Source: Methanosarcinaceae archaeon
Lineage (GTDB): Archaea; Halobacteriota; Methanosarcinia; Methanosarcinales; Methanosarcinaceae
Length of the DNA stretch: 64,000 nt
Assembly (NCBI GenBank): GCA_020055655.1
Contig: JAIPUR010000006.1
Location: forward strand, 1-64,000
Direction of reading: 5' to 3'
Position numbers and translations under genes: made by a program. Shown piece by piece: positions 8,368 to 17,897 of the stretch. Numbering within the stretch: position 1 is the stretch's first letter; each line of letters starts with the position of its first letter. The notes beneath the pieces are model-generated. The model had not been told where the DNA came from, searched no databases, and saw only the letters and a list, made by a program, of their open reading frames with translations.

Positions 8368-9609
8368 TTACTCCTCCACATATCCCGAAGCAAGTAAAGC
8401 ACTTCCCACTGCACCAATAAGATGAGAGTTCGGAGGTACTATCACTTTTATGTTGAGAAGTTCACTAAGTGCTTTTGGGACACCTTCAATAAGGGATGAA
8501 CCGCCTACAAGAATGAGAGGCTCTTTCACATCCACTTCCTGCAATTGCTGCTCAAATATCTGCTCCACAACACTGTGACATGCTGCTGCTGCAACATCTT
8601 CCTGAGTGGAACCTTTTGCAAGGGAGTTCACAAGCGACTGGATACCGAAAACAATACAGTAACTGTTCATGTCAACCTTATCCTGCATACCCTTCACTGC
8701 AAGTGCACCAAGTTCTGTAATATCAACTCCGAGTCTCTTGGAAGTCATATCAAGAAAACGACCAGATGCTCCAGCACAGATACCACCCATGGTAAACATA
8801 CCTGGAATTCCATCCTGAATGGAAATAGCCTTGTTATCCATACCACCTATATCAATAACAGTTGCCGCACCCTGTTGTGCATCTGCAAGATACACTGCAC
8901 CTTTTGAATTGACAGTGATCTCTTCCTGAATAAGTTGTGCATTGAAGTGCTCACCAACAAGGAAACGACCGTATCCGGTGGTACCGAGTGCCTGAATGTC
9001 CTCGGCTTTGACACCTGCATCCTCAAGAGCCTTGTTGTAAGCTTCTGTTGCACTGTCAATAACCTTGATGGTTGGCACCCATCCAGAGCCTATGATCTTA
9101 TCATCCCTCATGACAACAGCTTTTGTTGTAGTGGAACCTGAGTCGATACCTGCAGTAAGGCCATTCTGATGCTCCCTTGCAAGCAAATGCCTGCGTCTTG
9201 CTATGGTTGTAAGCGCTTCCATACGGGTCATCAAAGTAGCTGCTGTGGTACGCTCGGTAAAAGAATAACTGATAACAGGAATATCGGAATGTTTATGGAT
9301 GTATCTTCTAACCTCGTTTCTTACTATCGCAGCTTCTGCACATCTAAAACAGGATGTGATGAACACACCATCAACGTTTGTGATACCTTCTACCACAGAT
9401 TTTGCACGGGCCATCATAAGACGCAGATCAGGGCTTGCAGCTTCCAGACCAAAATCCCTTCCGATATCATCAAGGATATTGATATCCACTTCAGGGAAAA
9501 TTAATTTAGCATCCACACTTCGGGCAACTTCTTCAAGTTCTCCATGGACACCTGCATATTCAGAGCCACATGAAACCAGTGCCACTTTTACAGCTGATTC
9601 GTTTTTCAT
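8368..9609 (-). CDS. mmp15: Methanogenesis marker protein 15, HgdC/BadF-type ATPase
   Basis: The protein has 413 residues. About residues 150-413 form an ASKHA-fold ATPase of the 2-hydroxyglutaryl-CoA dehydratase activator (HgdC) type: phosphate loop [12 protein letters not shown], second phosphate motif [11 protein letters not shown], the iron-sulfur Cys in [13 protein letters not shown], and [15 protein letters not shown]. The first ~145 residues have [15 protein letters not shown] and [25 protein letters not shown], which recall the dehydratase component partnered with HgdC. In HgdC enzymes, ATP hydrolysis drives transfer of a low-potential electron, and a similar role in MCR activation is plausible but unproven. 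The ATG overlaps the mmp5 stop (ATGA). Confidence 0.88.
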   Translation of the reverse strand: MKNESAVKVALVSCGSEYAGVHGELEEVARSVDAKLIFPEVDINILDDIGRDFGLEAASPDLRLMMARAKSVVEGITNVDGVFITSCFRCAEAAIVRNEVRRYIHKHSDIPVISYSFTERTTAATLMTRMEALTTIARRRHLLAREHQNGLTAGIDSGSTTTKAVVMRDDKIIGSGWVPTIKVIDSATEAYNKALEDAGVKAEDIQALGTTGYGRFLVGEHFNAQLIQEEITVNSKGAVYLADAQQGAATVIDIGGMDNKAISIQDGIPGMFTMGGICAGASGRFLDMTSKRLGVDITELGALAVKGMQDKVDMNSYCIVFGIQSLVNSLAKGSTQEDVAAAACHSVVEQIFEQQLQEVDVKEPLILVGGSSLIEGVPKALSELLNIKVIVPPNSHLIGAVGSALLASGYVEE

Positions 9610-10061
9610 GCTTCTGCCTCCCCGTCAGGCAAAGATTTCAGGAAATCAGCTATCTTATATACAAACTCCTGACCTTCATCATCATCTTTTGGGAAATCCA
9701 GTTCAAGAAGAGGAATCCCACGATCACGGATAAGGAACTTTGTTAATTCGTTGGTACGAGCACAGCCCATACAACCAAAAGCCATAGGTGATTCGCTTAC
9801 GATAATGCCAGCCTCTGCATCATCAACCATGGGACCCACTATAGCCATTCTTCCCCGAACACCTGCAGGAACTTCTACTGCCGCGTATTTCAAACCATTC
9901 TTAGGCTCTTCTGCTGTGATGTTCAGAGGAGGGGAATCAACACCAACTGTTGCGACCTTCTCCTTGATCTTTTCCATCATTGCAAGGGGTTTATGCCCGA
10001 ATCTTTCCACAAGATCGGAAAGTATCAGACTATTTGTAGGATAAATGATTACTTTTGCCAT
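9606..10061 (-). CDS. mmp5: Methanogenesis marker protein 5
   Basis: The protein has 151 residues: [23 protein letters not shown] near the start, then a conserved Cys pair in [19 protein letters not shown], and [21 protein letters not shown]. The C-terminal half looks like the cluster-binding lobe of HgdB-type dehydratase subunits, so Mmp5 might hold an iron-sulfur cluster served by the Mmp15 ATPase (inference). It overlaps mmp15 by four bases and follows mmp6 by about 10 bases. The experimental role is not established. Confidence 0.86.
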   Translation of the reverse strand: MAKVIIYPTNSLILSDLVERFGHKPLAMMEKIKEKVATVGVDSPPLNITAEEPKNGLKYAAVEVPAGVRGRMAIVGPMVDDAEAGIIVSESPMAFGCMGCARTNELTKFLIRDRGIPLLELDFPKDDDEGQEFVYKIADFLKSLPDGEAEA

Positions 10062-10070
10062 TGTAATGCC

Positions 10071-10505
10071 TCATGAGGTGGATTCAATTATGTCTTTGAG
10101 TTGACTGACTTTCATTCTCTTTTTACGCTCAACTTCTTTAGCAGGAAGGCCTTTTTCGTAATTATCAAGAGCTTTCCCAATTATAGGAAGCATGCCAGCC
10201 TCTTCCTGCATAAAATAAAAGCCAGGCCTTGTGCCTCCTCCACGACTTGCACGACAGCGCCTGTCATCTCCTGGAGGAAAACCTCTCTCCTTTACAAAAA
10301 TATGATTTTTGTCAAGTGCTACAACTTCCTTCACAACCTGATTCACATCAGCTCTGGAGCCTGTAACCATTGTACCAAAACAGGTCTCTTTAATCACGAT
10401 TCCTGTTTTAGACTCGTATATCTTTAATGCAGCATCAATTGGCAGAACACTATCAGAGCCCAGAACCACGAGCTTTGTGATCACATCATCTTCATTGTCT
10501 GGCAT
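10071..10505 (-). CDS. mmp6: Methanogenesis marker protein 6
   Basis: The protein has 144 residues from the ATG at 10505, chosen because AGGAGGATC lies just upstream. A longer frame from 10532 would overlap mmp3 by 41 bases and has no such site. The chosen start still overlaps the mmp3 stop by 14 bases, indicating coupled translation. The signature is KERGFPPGDDRRCRASRGGG, with one conserved Cys and a Gly/Arg-rich loop. It is a methanogen-specific protein of unknown biochemistry, placed in MCR activation by its gene neighbourhood. Confidence 0.86.
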   Translation of the reverse strand: MPDNEDDVITKLVVLGSDSVLPIDAALKIYESKTGIVIKETCFGTMVTGSRADVNQVVKEVVALDKNHIFVKERGFPPGDDRRCRASRGGGTRPGFYFMQEEAGMLPIIGKALDNYEKGLPAKEVERKKRMKVSQLKDIIESTS

Positions 10506-12075
10506 TATATTGATCCTCCTTTTTACGTTCAATGATGTACATTACATCTCCATCTTTGAGTCTATCCAGTTTATCAATATCAAGTATTTTTCCAACTATA
10601 TTCGTACTGTTGAATCTTTCACCTGTGGGACCAAAAAGATCATCATCAGATGATTTTACCCCTACCATTCCAGCTCTCTTGGCAGCCTGATTTGTAACGC
10701 CTATCTCTCCTGAACTAACTTTATTCTGCGGAGAATTTTCAGGGAATATTTCCTTATATTTCTCTGCCTCTTTTTCAGCTTTGAAAATGTAGGTATTCTC
10801 ATAGGTCATAAGAACAGGCAAAACGCCAACTGGCTTATATTGCAATTGAGTAGCATGCCTGAAGAAATCGAGTGTTTTAGGAGCTAGCTCATCATAGAGT
10901 TCAATATCTACAAGATGATCAGGGTCAACCCCCTTCACAGTCACTTTAGCTTCCCCCAATATCCCGATCGTTGTCTCAGGGATCTGTTGAACAATGAAGC
11001 CGTCATCCTCTGTATATCCTTCTTTTACAATCTCAATACCCAATGAATTCATTTCCTGCTCTGCTTCTACATTACTCATTCCAAGAAGCATAATAGGATC
11101 AGGGACAAAATCCACCATTATTTTCTGTCCGCTTTCAGCCATTTTCACAAGTTCTATACCCTGAATAACATGACCAATGACTGAGTGCATGATAGTGGAT
11201 GTTCGTCCATCTGTGGAAATAAATAATTTACCGGCACCGTACCCCACTGTTCTTACAAAAACAGAACCTGTTGAACGTGCCTCGAAGTTCTCATACCTGA
11301 CAAGTTCCCCCTGGAACCTGTGATCGGAAATAAATGAATTAGAAACAAAATCAACATTAAAAGTGCCATCCCGTGTTACAGCAAAAAAGTGTTCTGCACC
11401 TTCCGGAGCTGCAGGATCGATCTCTATAATTACACAGGTAAATATTTTAGAACCATCTTTTAATTTTGTACCTATATCATCTGTCGAAATGTGTTCACCG
11501 ATCTGTTCCCATTCCACCATAGGTTCAATACTGAGGATCCTGTCACTTGGGTCGAGATCTAATAAAACATGTTTTCCACTGATTATCCTTGCAAAAGTAG
11601 ATTCTTCAGGGGCACCATACTCCGATATGTGTCTGTTCTTTGTAAGGATCAAATGAGTACTTGATGAATCTCCGCCACCGGCTGCGAACATAAGTTCGAA
11701 CCTTTCATATTCCATGGAGCCACGCTTTTGAACCACATCACTATCAAATGGTCCAAAAGCCACTGCATCCTTACTGGTCCAGCGAACCGGAATATCTGCA
11801 TAATCCTGAAAATGAGAAAGCCATCTATCTCTGGAAGAAGAAGGAAGGTCATGGAGTTCGATCCTGAACTCACCTTTTGATGTTTTTACAATATACTCTG
11901 CAGTATCTCGTTCCTTCTCACCCTCTTTTTCAATGAGGATACCAATAGATGTTCCTTTTTTATATGGGGCATTTGACACCCTGATCGCATCTGCGAGGTC
12001 TGAACCTTCCGGAAATTTAAACTCATGCCCATTGATCTCTACCGTTATTTCATCATTCGTGTCAAACGCCTCCAA
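10492..12075 (-). CDS. mmp3: Methanogenesis marker protein 3 (MCR activation complex)
   Basis: The protein has 527 residues. An N-terminal ubiquitin-like region (ITVEINGHEFKFPEGSDLADAI) is followed by two beta-barrel regions with cyclophilin-like pattern. Examples are RVSNAPYKKGTSIGILIEKE and VTNQAAKRAGMVGVKSSDDD. The isomerase active site is not obviously conserved. Mmp3 is a known subunit of the MCR activation complex. It lies 14 bases downstream of atwA on the same strand and overlaps mmp6. The length is typical of the family. Confidence 0.87.
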   Translation of the reverse strand: MEAFDTNDEITVEINGHEFKFPEGSDLADAIRVSNAPYKKGTSIGILIEKEGEKERDTAEYIVKTSKGEFRIELHDLPSSSRDRWLSHFQDYADIPVRWTSKDAVAFGPFDSDVVQKRGSMEYERFELMFAAGGGDSSSTHLILTKNRHISEYGAPEESTFARIISGKHVLLDLDPSDRILSIEPMVEWEQIGEHISTDDIGTKLKDGSKIFTCVIIEIDPAAPEGAEHFFAVTRDGTFNVDFVSNSFISDHRFQGELVRYENFEARSTGSVFVRTVGYGAGKLFISTDGRTSTIMHSVIGHVIQGIELVKMAESGQKIMVDFVPDPIMLLGMSNVEAEQEMNSLGIEIVKEGYTEDDGFIVQQIPETTIGILGEAKVTVKGVDPDHLVDIELYDELAPKTLDFFRHATQLQYKPVGVLPVLMTYENTYIFKAEKEAEKYKEIFPENSPQNKVSSGEIGVTNQAAKRAGMVGVKSSDDDLFGPTGERFNSTNIVGKILDIDKLDRLKDGDVMYIIERKKEDQYNARQ

Positions 12076-12089
12076 TCATATACTTAATA

Positions 12090-13706
12090 TCACGACTCAG
12101 TAGCCGCTTCAATACGTTCTTCTTCAGTAAGCTGGGAAATTACCTTTTCCGGCTCACCAACATCCACAATTTTACCAAGTCTCATAAGAGCTACACGATC
12201 ACATATTTCCTCAAGGAAATCCATATCATGCGACACTATCACAAATGTATCGCCCCTCTTTTCACGTGCTTCAAGAATCGATTTTGTAACTTCTTTTTTA
12301 GTGATAGGGTCCATGGTACCTGTTGGTTCGTCCATGATGATGATATTTGGTTCTTTCATCAGGATCTGTGCCAGAGCTACTCTGTGTCTTTCACCTTCAC
12401 TAATCTCATTCGACATCTTTGATAATATAGATTTTGCCTTTTCTTCAGTAAAGCCTGTAGATACCAGAGTACTAAGAGCCTTTCTTACAGCTAATTCGTA
12501 AGGAAGATCAATACCTATGGATTCTGTCAGGTTGTCAATGATAGTTCTGTGATTGTATAATCCATATTCCTGATGAAGAATACCCATATATTTTACAGCA
12601 CGGCCTCTGCATTCAGGACCCGGTTTCTTCATATCTATCCATTCATCACCGACTCTTACCTGGACCTCACCGGCGGTTGGTTGCACAATTCCCATCAGAA
12701 CTTCAGATGTCGTGGTCTTTCCGGCACCACTTGTACCCGCTAGTCCAAATATCTCTCCGTCCATGACATCAAAAGAAACATCATCTACCGCGTAAACGAC
12801 GCCCCTGGTAACTGAGATATACTTCTTGACAAGGTTTTCTACCTTGATAAGAGGCTTACCCACAATAACATCGCATTTCTTCTCAATTGTGCAAACACGC
12901 TGCATAAATTCCTTGGAAATTTTAGAAGGAGAACCTTCACTGACTATTACTCCATCTTCCAGAATAATTGCGTTATCTGCAAGATCCTCTATTACCTCTG
13001 ACCAGTGTGAGGTAATGAGCATTGTCATATTGTACTCTTTAACTGCCTTTGAGATCACATCGTGAACCACATCTGCAGTCCTTGGGTCGAGAGTACCTGT
13101 TGGCTCGTCGGCAATAAGAAGCATTGGATCCCTTACAAGTTGACGGGCAAGTACTACTCTCTGTTTTTCACCACCACTAAGGTCACGTGCAATGTGCATC
13201 ATACGGTGAGAAAGTTCTACTTTTTCAACTAGCTCGACCGCTCTTTCCAGGGCAAGCTCATTGTTCATACCAATTTCTGTAAGTGAATTTACCACATTGG
13301 TAATTACAGGATCATCACCATAAAGTGCAAATGTACGCTGGAGCATGATAGCAATACGCTTTGTTAGTTCCCTTCTTTTGCTGTCATGCAACTTGATACT
13401 TGCAAAATCGATATCCATAGCTTTGAGTACATCGCCATCGCAGTTAGGACATGTTTCTCCTACTTTGCTTGGTGGGTGTACCTGTCCACATTTATCGCAT
13501 CGTGAAACATGATATATTACCTGTCCACTTATGTTCTCATATTCCTCAACACCGCGCAGAACATGCATCAGAACTGTCTTTCCTGAGCCGCTCCGTCCTA
13601 AAATACCCAGAACCTCTCCTTCGTTGATGGTCAAATTTATGTTCTTCAAGACTTTTACACCATCAAATTCCAGTGTAAGGTCTTTGACTTCAATGAATAC
13701 TGCCAT
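12090..13706 (-). CDS. atwA: MCR activation component A2, ABC-type twin ATPase
   Basis: The protein has 538 residues with two ABC ATPase cassettes and no membrane domain. Cassette 1 has GRSGSGKT (about residue 37), signature LSGGEKQRV and IADEPTG. It carries an inserted zinc-ribbon-like CDKC...CPNC near residues 86-109. Cassette 2 has GTSGAGKTT (about residue 323), a variant signature ISEGERHRV, and MDEPTGTMD. A2 binds ATP and drives reductive activation of the nickel cofactor F430 in methyl-CoM reductase. A GGAGG site lies 7 bases before the ATG. It is the first gene of the operon. Confidence 0.93.
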   Translation of the reverse strand: MAVFIEVKDLTLEFDGVKVLKNINLTINEGEVLGILGRSGSGKTVLMHVLRGVEEYENISGQVIYHVSRCDKCGQVHPPSKVGETCPNCDGDVLKAMDIDFASIKLHDSKRRELTKRIAIMLQRTFALYGDDPVITNVVNSLTEIGMNNELALERAVELVEKVELSHRMMHIARDLSGGEKQRVVLARQLVRDPMLLIADEPTGTLDPRTADVVHDVISKAVKEYNMTMLITSHWSEVIEDLADNAIILEDGVIVSEGSPSKISKEFMQRVCTIEKKCDVIVGKPLIKVENLVKKYISVTRGVVYAVDDVSFDVMDGEIFGLAGTSGAGKTTTSEVLMGIVQPTAGEVQVRVGDEWIDMKKPGPECRGRAVKYMGILHQEYGLYNHRTIIDNLTESIGIDLPYELAVRKALSTLVSTGFTEEKAKSILSKMSNEISEGERHRVALAQILMKEPNIIIMDEPTGTMDPITKKEVTKSILEAREKRGDTFVIVSHDMDFLEEICDRVALMRLGKIVDVGEPEKVISQLTEEERIEAATES

Positions 13707-13764
13707 TTAACTTCCTCCACTATTGTATGAGAGTTCCTGTTATTAGTATCCTGTATACACTATT

Positions 13765-13800
13765 CTTAAATTATTTAATGGTTTTGTATTGTGCATACAC
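13765..13800 (-). promoter_or_regulatory. Putative promoter of the atwA-mmp operon
   Basis: On the minus strand, an ATTAAATAATTTAAG stretch (about 13772-13786) resembles an archaeal TATA box about 65-80 bases before the atwA start. On either side are the similar octamers GTATACAC (plus strand, near 13752) and GCATACAC (near 13792), which might be regulator half-sites. This is visual only, with no measured transcription start. Confidence 0.35.
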
Positions 13801-13967
13801 AACTATACGATAGGAACTCCGCCCTTCCAGCTGAATAGCCTAACAATGATTTAATTCAAATAGATATAATTGGATTATAGAACTCACTACATAAACATTT
13901 CGCATCATATTTTGCAGTGTTAACATGAAAAACAGCCTTCAGGTACCGAATAGATATTTAAGCGAAC

Positions 13968-14768
13968 CTAAATATCGGACACAATACCTACAACGTCGAA
14001 AATATTATCCACAACCATATCTGCCGCATCCCGCAAAGCAGGAGGGCTCTCATCACCTTGTTGCACAGTCATAATTCCAACATCAGCCGCCTTTAAAGCT
14101 AAAATGTCATTAACACCGTCCCCAACCATTACAACAGACTGGTGATTTTCTTTGAGCTCGTTTATTATGCGTTCTTTGTCACGGGTAGTAGCAATACCAA
14201 AAACATTACTCATTGGAATAGACAAGGAAGATGCTAATAATTCAAGACTGGGATAATCATCTCCTGAGGCAATATAAACATCGGCACCCATATCCATAAT
14301 ACTGGATATAGTCTTTGGAGTGTTTGAATAGATTTTACCTCCCGTACTTAGCACATAAGGCACATGCATGCCATCAGAATCAACAATTATACCTGCAGCA
14401 ACAAAAGAAATTCCAGGACAGTGACCTCTTACGGTAGAAACAACATCAAGGACATCGATAATGCGGATGTCACTTTTCTGAATAATAGAATGCACATCAT
14501 CAAGTTCGAACGGGCGACTTGCACAACTAATTCTTATATCAATATTATAGTGTTCCACAAATTCATGAAGTAGCATATCGGGAGCACAATTATCAATATG
14601 ATCAAGCCAGGAGCGAATGACCACAAGTGCCCTAGTGGGCGCCTGAGATACCAGTAAAGTGGTCTGAACATCCTGAATTATCATTCCCGTGCTATATTCC
14701 TTTGCAACCCGGAACATCCGCATAAGTGTCCCAGCACTATCAAATACCACAGCAAGCCCTTTTTCCAT
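13968..14768 (-). CDS. Soluble P-type-ATPase-like HAD phosphatase
   Basis: The protein has 266 residues. Motif I is VFDSAGTL (nucleophile Asp10, with Ala at the position that is Asp in most HAD enzymes and Thr in P-type ATPase DKTGT). A Lys in TTRDKERI precedes motif IV MVGDGVNDILALKAADVGI, which is very close to the P-domain hinge of P-type ATPases. No transmembrane segments are present, so it is a free-standing P-domain-like protein. It lies upstream of atwA on the same strand, 261 bases away. No Shine-Dalgarno site is evident, and a close TATA-like region suggests a short or leaderless mRNA. The substrate is unknown. Confidence 0.75.
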   Translation of the reverse strand: MEKGLAVVFDSAGTLMRMFRVAKEYSTGMIIQDVQTTLLVSQAPTRALVVIRSWLDHIDNCAPDMLLHEFVEHYNIDIRISCASRPFELDDVHSIIQKSDIRIIDVLDVVSTVRGHCPGISFVAAGIIVDSDGMHVPYVLSTGGKIYSNTPKTISSIMDMGADVYIASGDDYPSLELLASSLSIPMSNVFGIATTRDKERIINELKENHQSVVMVGDGVNDILALKAADVGIMTVQQGDESPPALRDAADMVVDNIFDVVGIVSDI

Positions 14769-14874
14769 GGATATATTCTTGTTATTTATGCATATTTACT
14801 TTTTCATTGGATGATCGATCTGTAAGCTCACAAATTATATGTAGAAACGAAGGCAAACTCTAGCTGAACAGGAT

Positions 14875-15573
14875 ATGCTAAAAAACAGAAGATATCTGAT
14901 ATTGCTACTAATAGCACTAGTAACTATTATTTCCAGCACGGGGAGCAACAGTTACCCTAAGCTCAACGCTGACCCCTGGGAGAGCACAACCATCACAGTC
15001 TACATCGATGAAAATAATCTTCCTGAGCACTACAGTCCAAGTTACAAGATACAGGTGGAAAAAGCACTTGAATACTGGAATGATGGAGGAAACGGCCAGC
15101 TAAGCTATATACCGGTGCTCGAATTGGTGGAAGAAGATAACGCAGACATCCTCATAATGTGGGTAGATAATCTCGAAAGCGATAATGGATTAGATGATGG
15201 CGTTGCTGGTTTTGCAAGACCATACGAGATCAATGATAGATACGAGCGTGTTGACATCGTTCTGGAAGTAGGGAACTATGAAGGTTATGCATGGAGACAG
15301 TTTAGTGACAAGACCATGCGCGATCTGACCAAACATGAACTGGGACATGCCCTTGGGCTTGCACATAGTGACGACAAAAATGATATCATGTACCCAAGTT
15401 ACGAACAAAAGAACAATGTGGATCCTCTGCTATACCATAATACCCGACCTTTTTTGATAGCAATTGCAATTATTGCATCAGTGCTCATACTTTACAGAGG
15501 TGCCGGATGGGTGAGATCAAAAAAGAAAAGAGAAGCATTGGAAAGAGAAATATTTAGCAAGCAGGAAAAATGA
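14875..15573 (+). CDS. Membrane-anchored matrixin-type metalloprotease (M10A-like)
   Basis: The protein has 232 residues. It begins with a signal or anchor segment (residues 7-22). The catalytic zinc site HELGHALGLAH (His154, Glu155, His158, His164) follows, with the Met-turn DIMYPSY eight residues later, the metzincin hallmark. A C-terminal membrane segment (about 195-212) and a basic tail follow. The active domain is therefore likely outside the cell. It overlaps the next gene by four bases (ATGA). The substrate is unknown, and no prodomain cysteine switch is visible. Confidence 0.85.
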   Translation: MLKNRRYLILLLIALVTIISSTGSNSYPKLNADPWESTTITVYIDENNLPEHYSPSYKIQVEKALEYWNDGGNGQLSYIPVLELVEEDNADILIMWVDNLESDNGLDDGVAGFARPYEINDRYERVDIVLEVGNYEGYAWRQFSDKTMRDLTKHELGHALGLAHSDDKNDIMYPSYEQKNNVDPLLYHNTRPFLIAIAIIASVLILYRGAGWVRSKKKREALEREIFSKQEK

Positions 15574-15923
15574 CAAAAGCTACTACATATCAGGACATTC
15601 TACGCTATTTCAGCGGAGAAAATGTTGATTTTTCATATTTTGAACCTGATTTTTCAGATCTCACCGAATTCCAACAAACAGTATTGAATGAGGTCAGAAA
15701 AATACCTTATGGCAAAACCATAACTTACAAAGAACTTGCATGTCGAATTGGAAATAAAGGCGCTGTAAGGGCTGTAGGTACTGCCCTTGCTAAAAATCCA
15801 TATCCCATAGTAATACCCTGTCACAGAGTGGTAGCTTCATTAGGTGTCGGTGGATATTGCGGGGAAAGATCCGGAGAGAAGGTTGACCTTAAAAAGAAAA
15901 TGCTGGAAATGGAAAAGACCTGA
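15570..15923 (+). CDS. ogt: Methylated-DNA-protein cysteine methyltransferase
   Basis: The protein has 117 residues. It repairs O6-alkylguanine by transferring the alkyl group to its own Cys. The active-site PCHRV motif is present (Cys84), with PYGKTITYKELA and the helix-turn-helix region GAVRAVGTALAKNP before it, so it is a true transferase rather than a Trp-containing alkyltransferase-like protein. It is short, with a reduced N-terminal domain. The ATG overlaps the protease stop (ATGA), a coupling with no obvious functional logic. Confidence 0.9.
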   Translation: MTKATTYQDILRYFSGENVDFSYFEPDFSDLTEFQQTVLNEVRKIPYGKTITYKELACRIGNKGAVRAVGTALAKNPYPIVIPCHRVVASLGVGGYCGERSGEKVDLKKKMLEMEKT

Positions 15924-16018
15924 GCTCACTTTTCATTATACTCTGGCTTATCATAGATAGAAGTAAAAGTCATGCATAGTTAGTCTAGAGGACATATTTG
16001 AGAATCATAGGTGAACGC

Positions 16019-17716
16019 ATGTTTGGATGGACAGGGAGAACAGTCATAATAGACCTTAGTGATAATTCGGTCACAGAGCAGAAAACTGAAAAAGCTGATG
16101 TAAAGCCATTCCTGGGAGGACGGGGGATTGGAGCAAAATGGATCTCTGAGCTTGTCGAGCCTACAGCTGATCCATTGAGTCCTGAAAATATATTGGTATT
16201 CTCAACCGGACCAGTCACTGGAAGCTCTATGCCCATGTCAGGCCATTTCTGCATAAGCACAAAATCACCCCTGACAGGAACTATATTTGACAGCAATGTT
16301 GGCGGGTCCTTTGGAACAGAGCTGAAACTTGCCGGTTTTGATTCTTTGATCATAAAAGGAAAAGCTCAAGAGCCCGTTATTATCCAGATATACGATGAAG
16401 AAGTGGAGATACTTTCAGCTGACTACCTATGGAGAAAGAATATTGAAGAAAGCACCGATCTGCTGGAAAAAAAAGGAAAGGTGTTATGCATTGGCAGGGC
16501 TGGGGAGAAAATGGTCCCTATGGCCAGCATGGCTAACGACAGGATCTACTCCAGTGGCAGAGGAGGGGCAGGAGCTGTTGCAGGATCAAAGAATCTCAAA
16601 GGACTGGTTGTAAAAGGAACAAATAAGATTGAGATCGCCGATACTCAAAAGCTTGAAAAATCAATTGATAAAGTAGAAAGACTAATTGTTGCGAATCCCC
16701 CTGCTTCAAAAGGGCTTGCAAAATATGGCAATACAATGTTTGCAGACCTGCTCGGACACATGGGAATTATACCAGGAAACAATTTCAAAGATCCGAATTT
16801 CATTGGTCTTGGAAATATCTCTGCAGACTCTATTAAACAGAACAATGAAATAAACAAAACCCCATGCAAAGCATGTAATATCGGATGCATGCAGGCATTT
16901 GCAGATGGAAGAGTTGTTCCTGATTACGAAACCATCTGGGCATTTGGACCCAATATTGGTAATAGGGATCTTGAAATGATCATTAATCTCAATGAGATCT
17001 GCAAGGAATATGGCATGGACCCTATTTCATGTTCCAGTGCAATTACAGGATACATGGAATTGAAGTCATTGAATATCGAAGATATTGATGTCCGAAAGAT
17101 ACTGAAGGAAATTGGAGAAGGAGAAAGTGAGCTTTCACATGGTTCCCGCTCATACCTATGCTCAAAACAAGCAGAATCCATTAGTATGGATGTCAAGGGA
17201 CTCAGCATTCCAGGTTACGACCCCAGAGCAATGATGGGGATGGCACTTTCATATGCAACTGCCAATCGTGGTGCATGTCATATGAATGCGTTTATGCTGG
17301 CACCTGAGCTTATTGGAAAACCTGTACACCTAGATCGAGATACCTTTGCAGGCAAAGCAGCGCTGGTGAAACATTTCCAGGATCTTATTGCCGTGATGGA
17401 TTCTTTTGTGCTCTGCCCATTTGCAGCTTTTGCACTTGGGGAAGTCGAGCTTGCAAGCATCCTGAATGCTATAACAGGAATGGATTATTCCGCAGAAGAA
17501 ATACTCCGCTGCGGAGAGCGCATCTATGATATTGAAAGATCGTTCAATATAAAAGCGGGGTTTTCCAAAAGCGACGATATGCTCCCTGAAAGGTTCTTTG
17601 CACAAGATGGTATCGATAAAGATGAATTCATGAGGAGTCTGAAAGACTATTATCGTTTCAGAGAATGGGATGATCAGGGACGTCCAAATGAAAATTTAGA
17701 AAATTTAATGCTTTGA
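16019..17716 (+). CDS. Aldehyde ferredoxin oxidoreductase family enzyme (tungsten/molybdenum)
   Basis: The protein has 565 residues. The family oxidises aldehydes to acids with ferredoxin, using a bis-pterin tungsten centre and a 4Fe-4S cluster. The start of the family fold is clear (MFGWTGRTVIIDLS), as are GGRGIGAKW, SSGRGGAGAVAGSKNLKG, the cluster motif CKACNIGC and the fourth Cys in DSFVLCPFA. The ATG at 16019 is chosen over a TTG at 15998 because AGGTGA lies just before it. It is a single gene with no ferredoxin subunit beside it. MoaC in this window could help supply the pterin. The substrate cannot be told from sequence. Confidence 0.9.
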   Translation: MFGWTGRTVIIDLSDNSVTEQKTEKADVKPFLGGRGIGAKWISELVEPTADPLSPENILVFSTGPVTGSSMPMSGHFCISTKSPLTGTIFDSNVGGSFGTELKLAGFDSLIIKGKAQEPVIIQIYDEEVEILSADYLWRKNIEESTDLLEKKGKVLCIGRAGEKMVPMASMANDRIYSSGRGGAGAVAGSKNLKGLVVKGTNKIEIADTQKLEKSIDKVERLIVANPPASKGLAKYGNTMFADLLGHMGIIPGNNFKDPNFIGLGNISADSIKQNNEINKTPCKACNIGCMQAFADGRVVPDYETIWAFGPNIGNRDLEMIINLNEICKEYGMDPISCSSAITGYMELKSLNIEDIDVRKILKEIGEGESELSHGSRSYLCSKQAESISMDVKGLSIPGYDPRAMMGMALSYATANRGACHMNAFMLAPELIGKPVHLDRDTFAGKAALVKHFQDLIAVMDSFVLCPFAAFALGEVELASILNAITGMDYSAEEILRCGERIYDIERSFNIKAGFSKSDDMLPERFFAQDGIDKDEFMRSLKDYYRFREWDDQGRPNENLENLML

Positions 17717-17897
17717 GACCTACACAGGAAGTCAGCGTTACATACGATTTGATTTAAATAGTTTTATGTGATACTGCCAGCTATAAAATATTTGCTGATT
17801 ATTTGCAAAATAGGGAGCAAATTGATATATAAAAGTATGAATTATACCCCACAAAATTAAATTTATATTAATAATCATCCTATTTGGAGACTTATAA

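Noticed and set aside
8545-8907. Cys/His-rich 120-residue frame antisense to mmp15
   Set aside because: Composition arises from the reverse of the conserved ATPase codons; no independent support.
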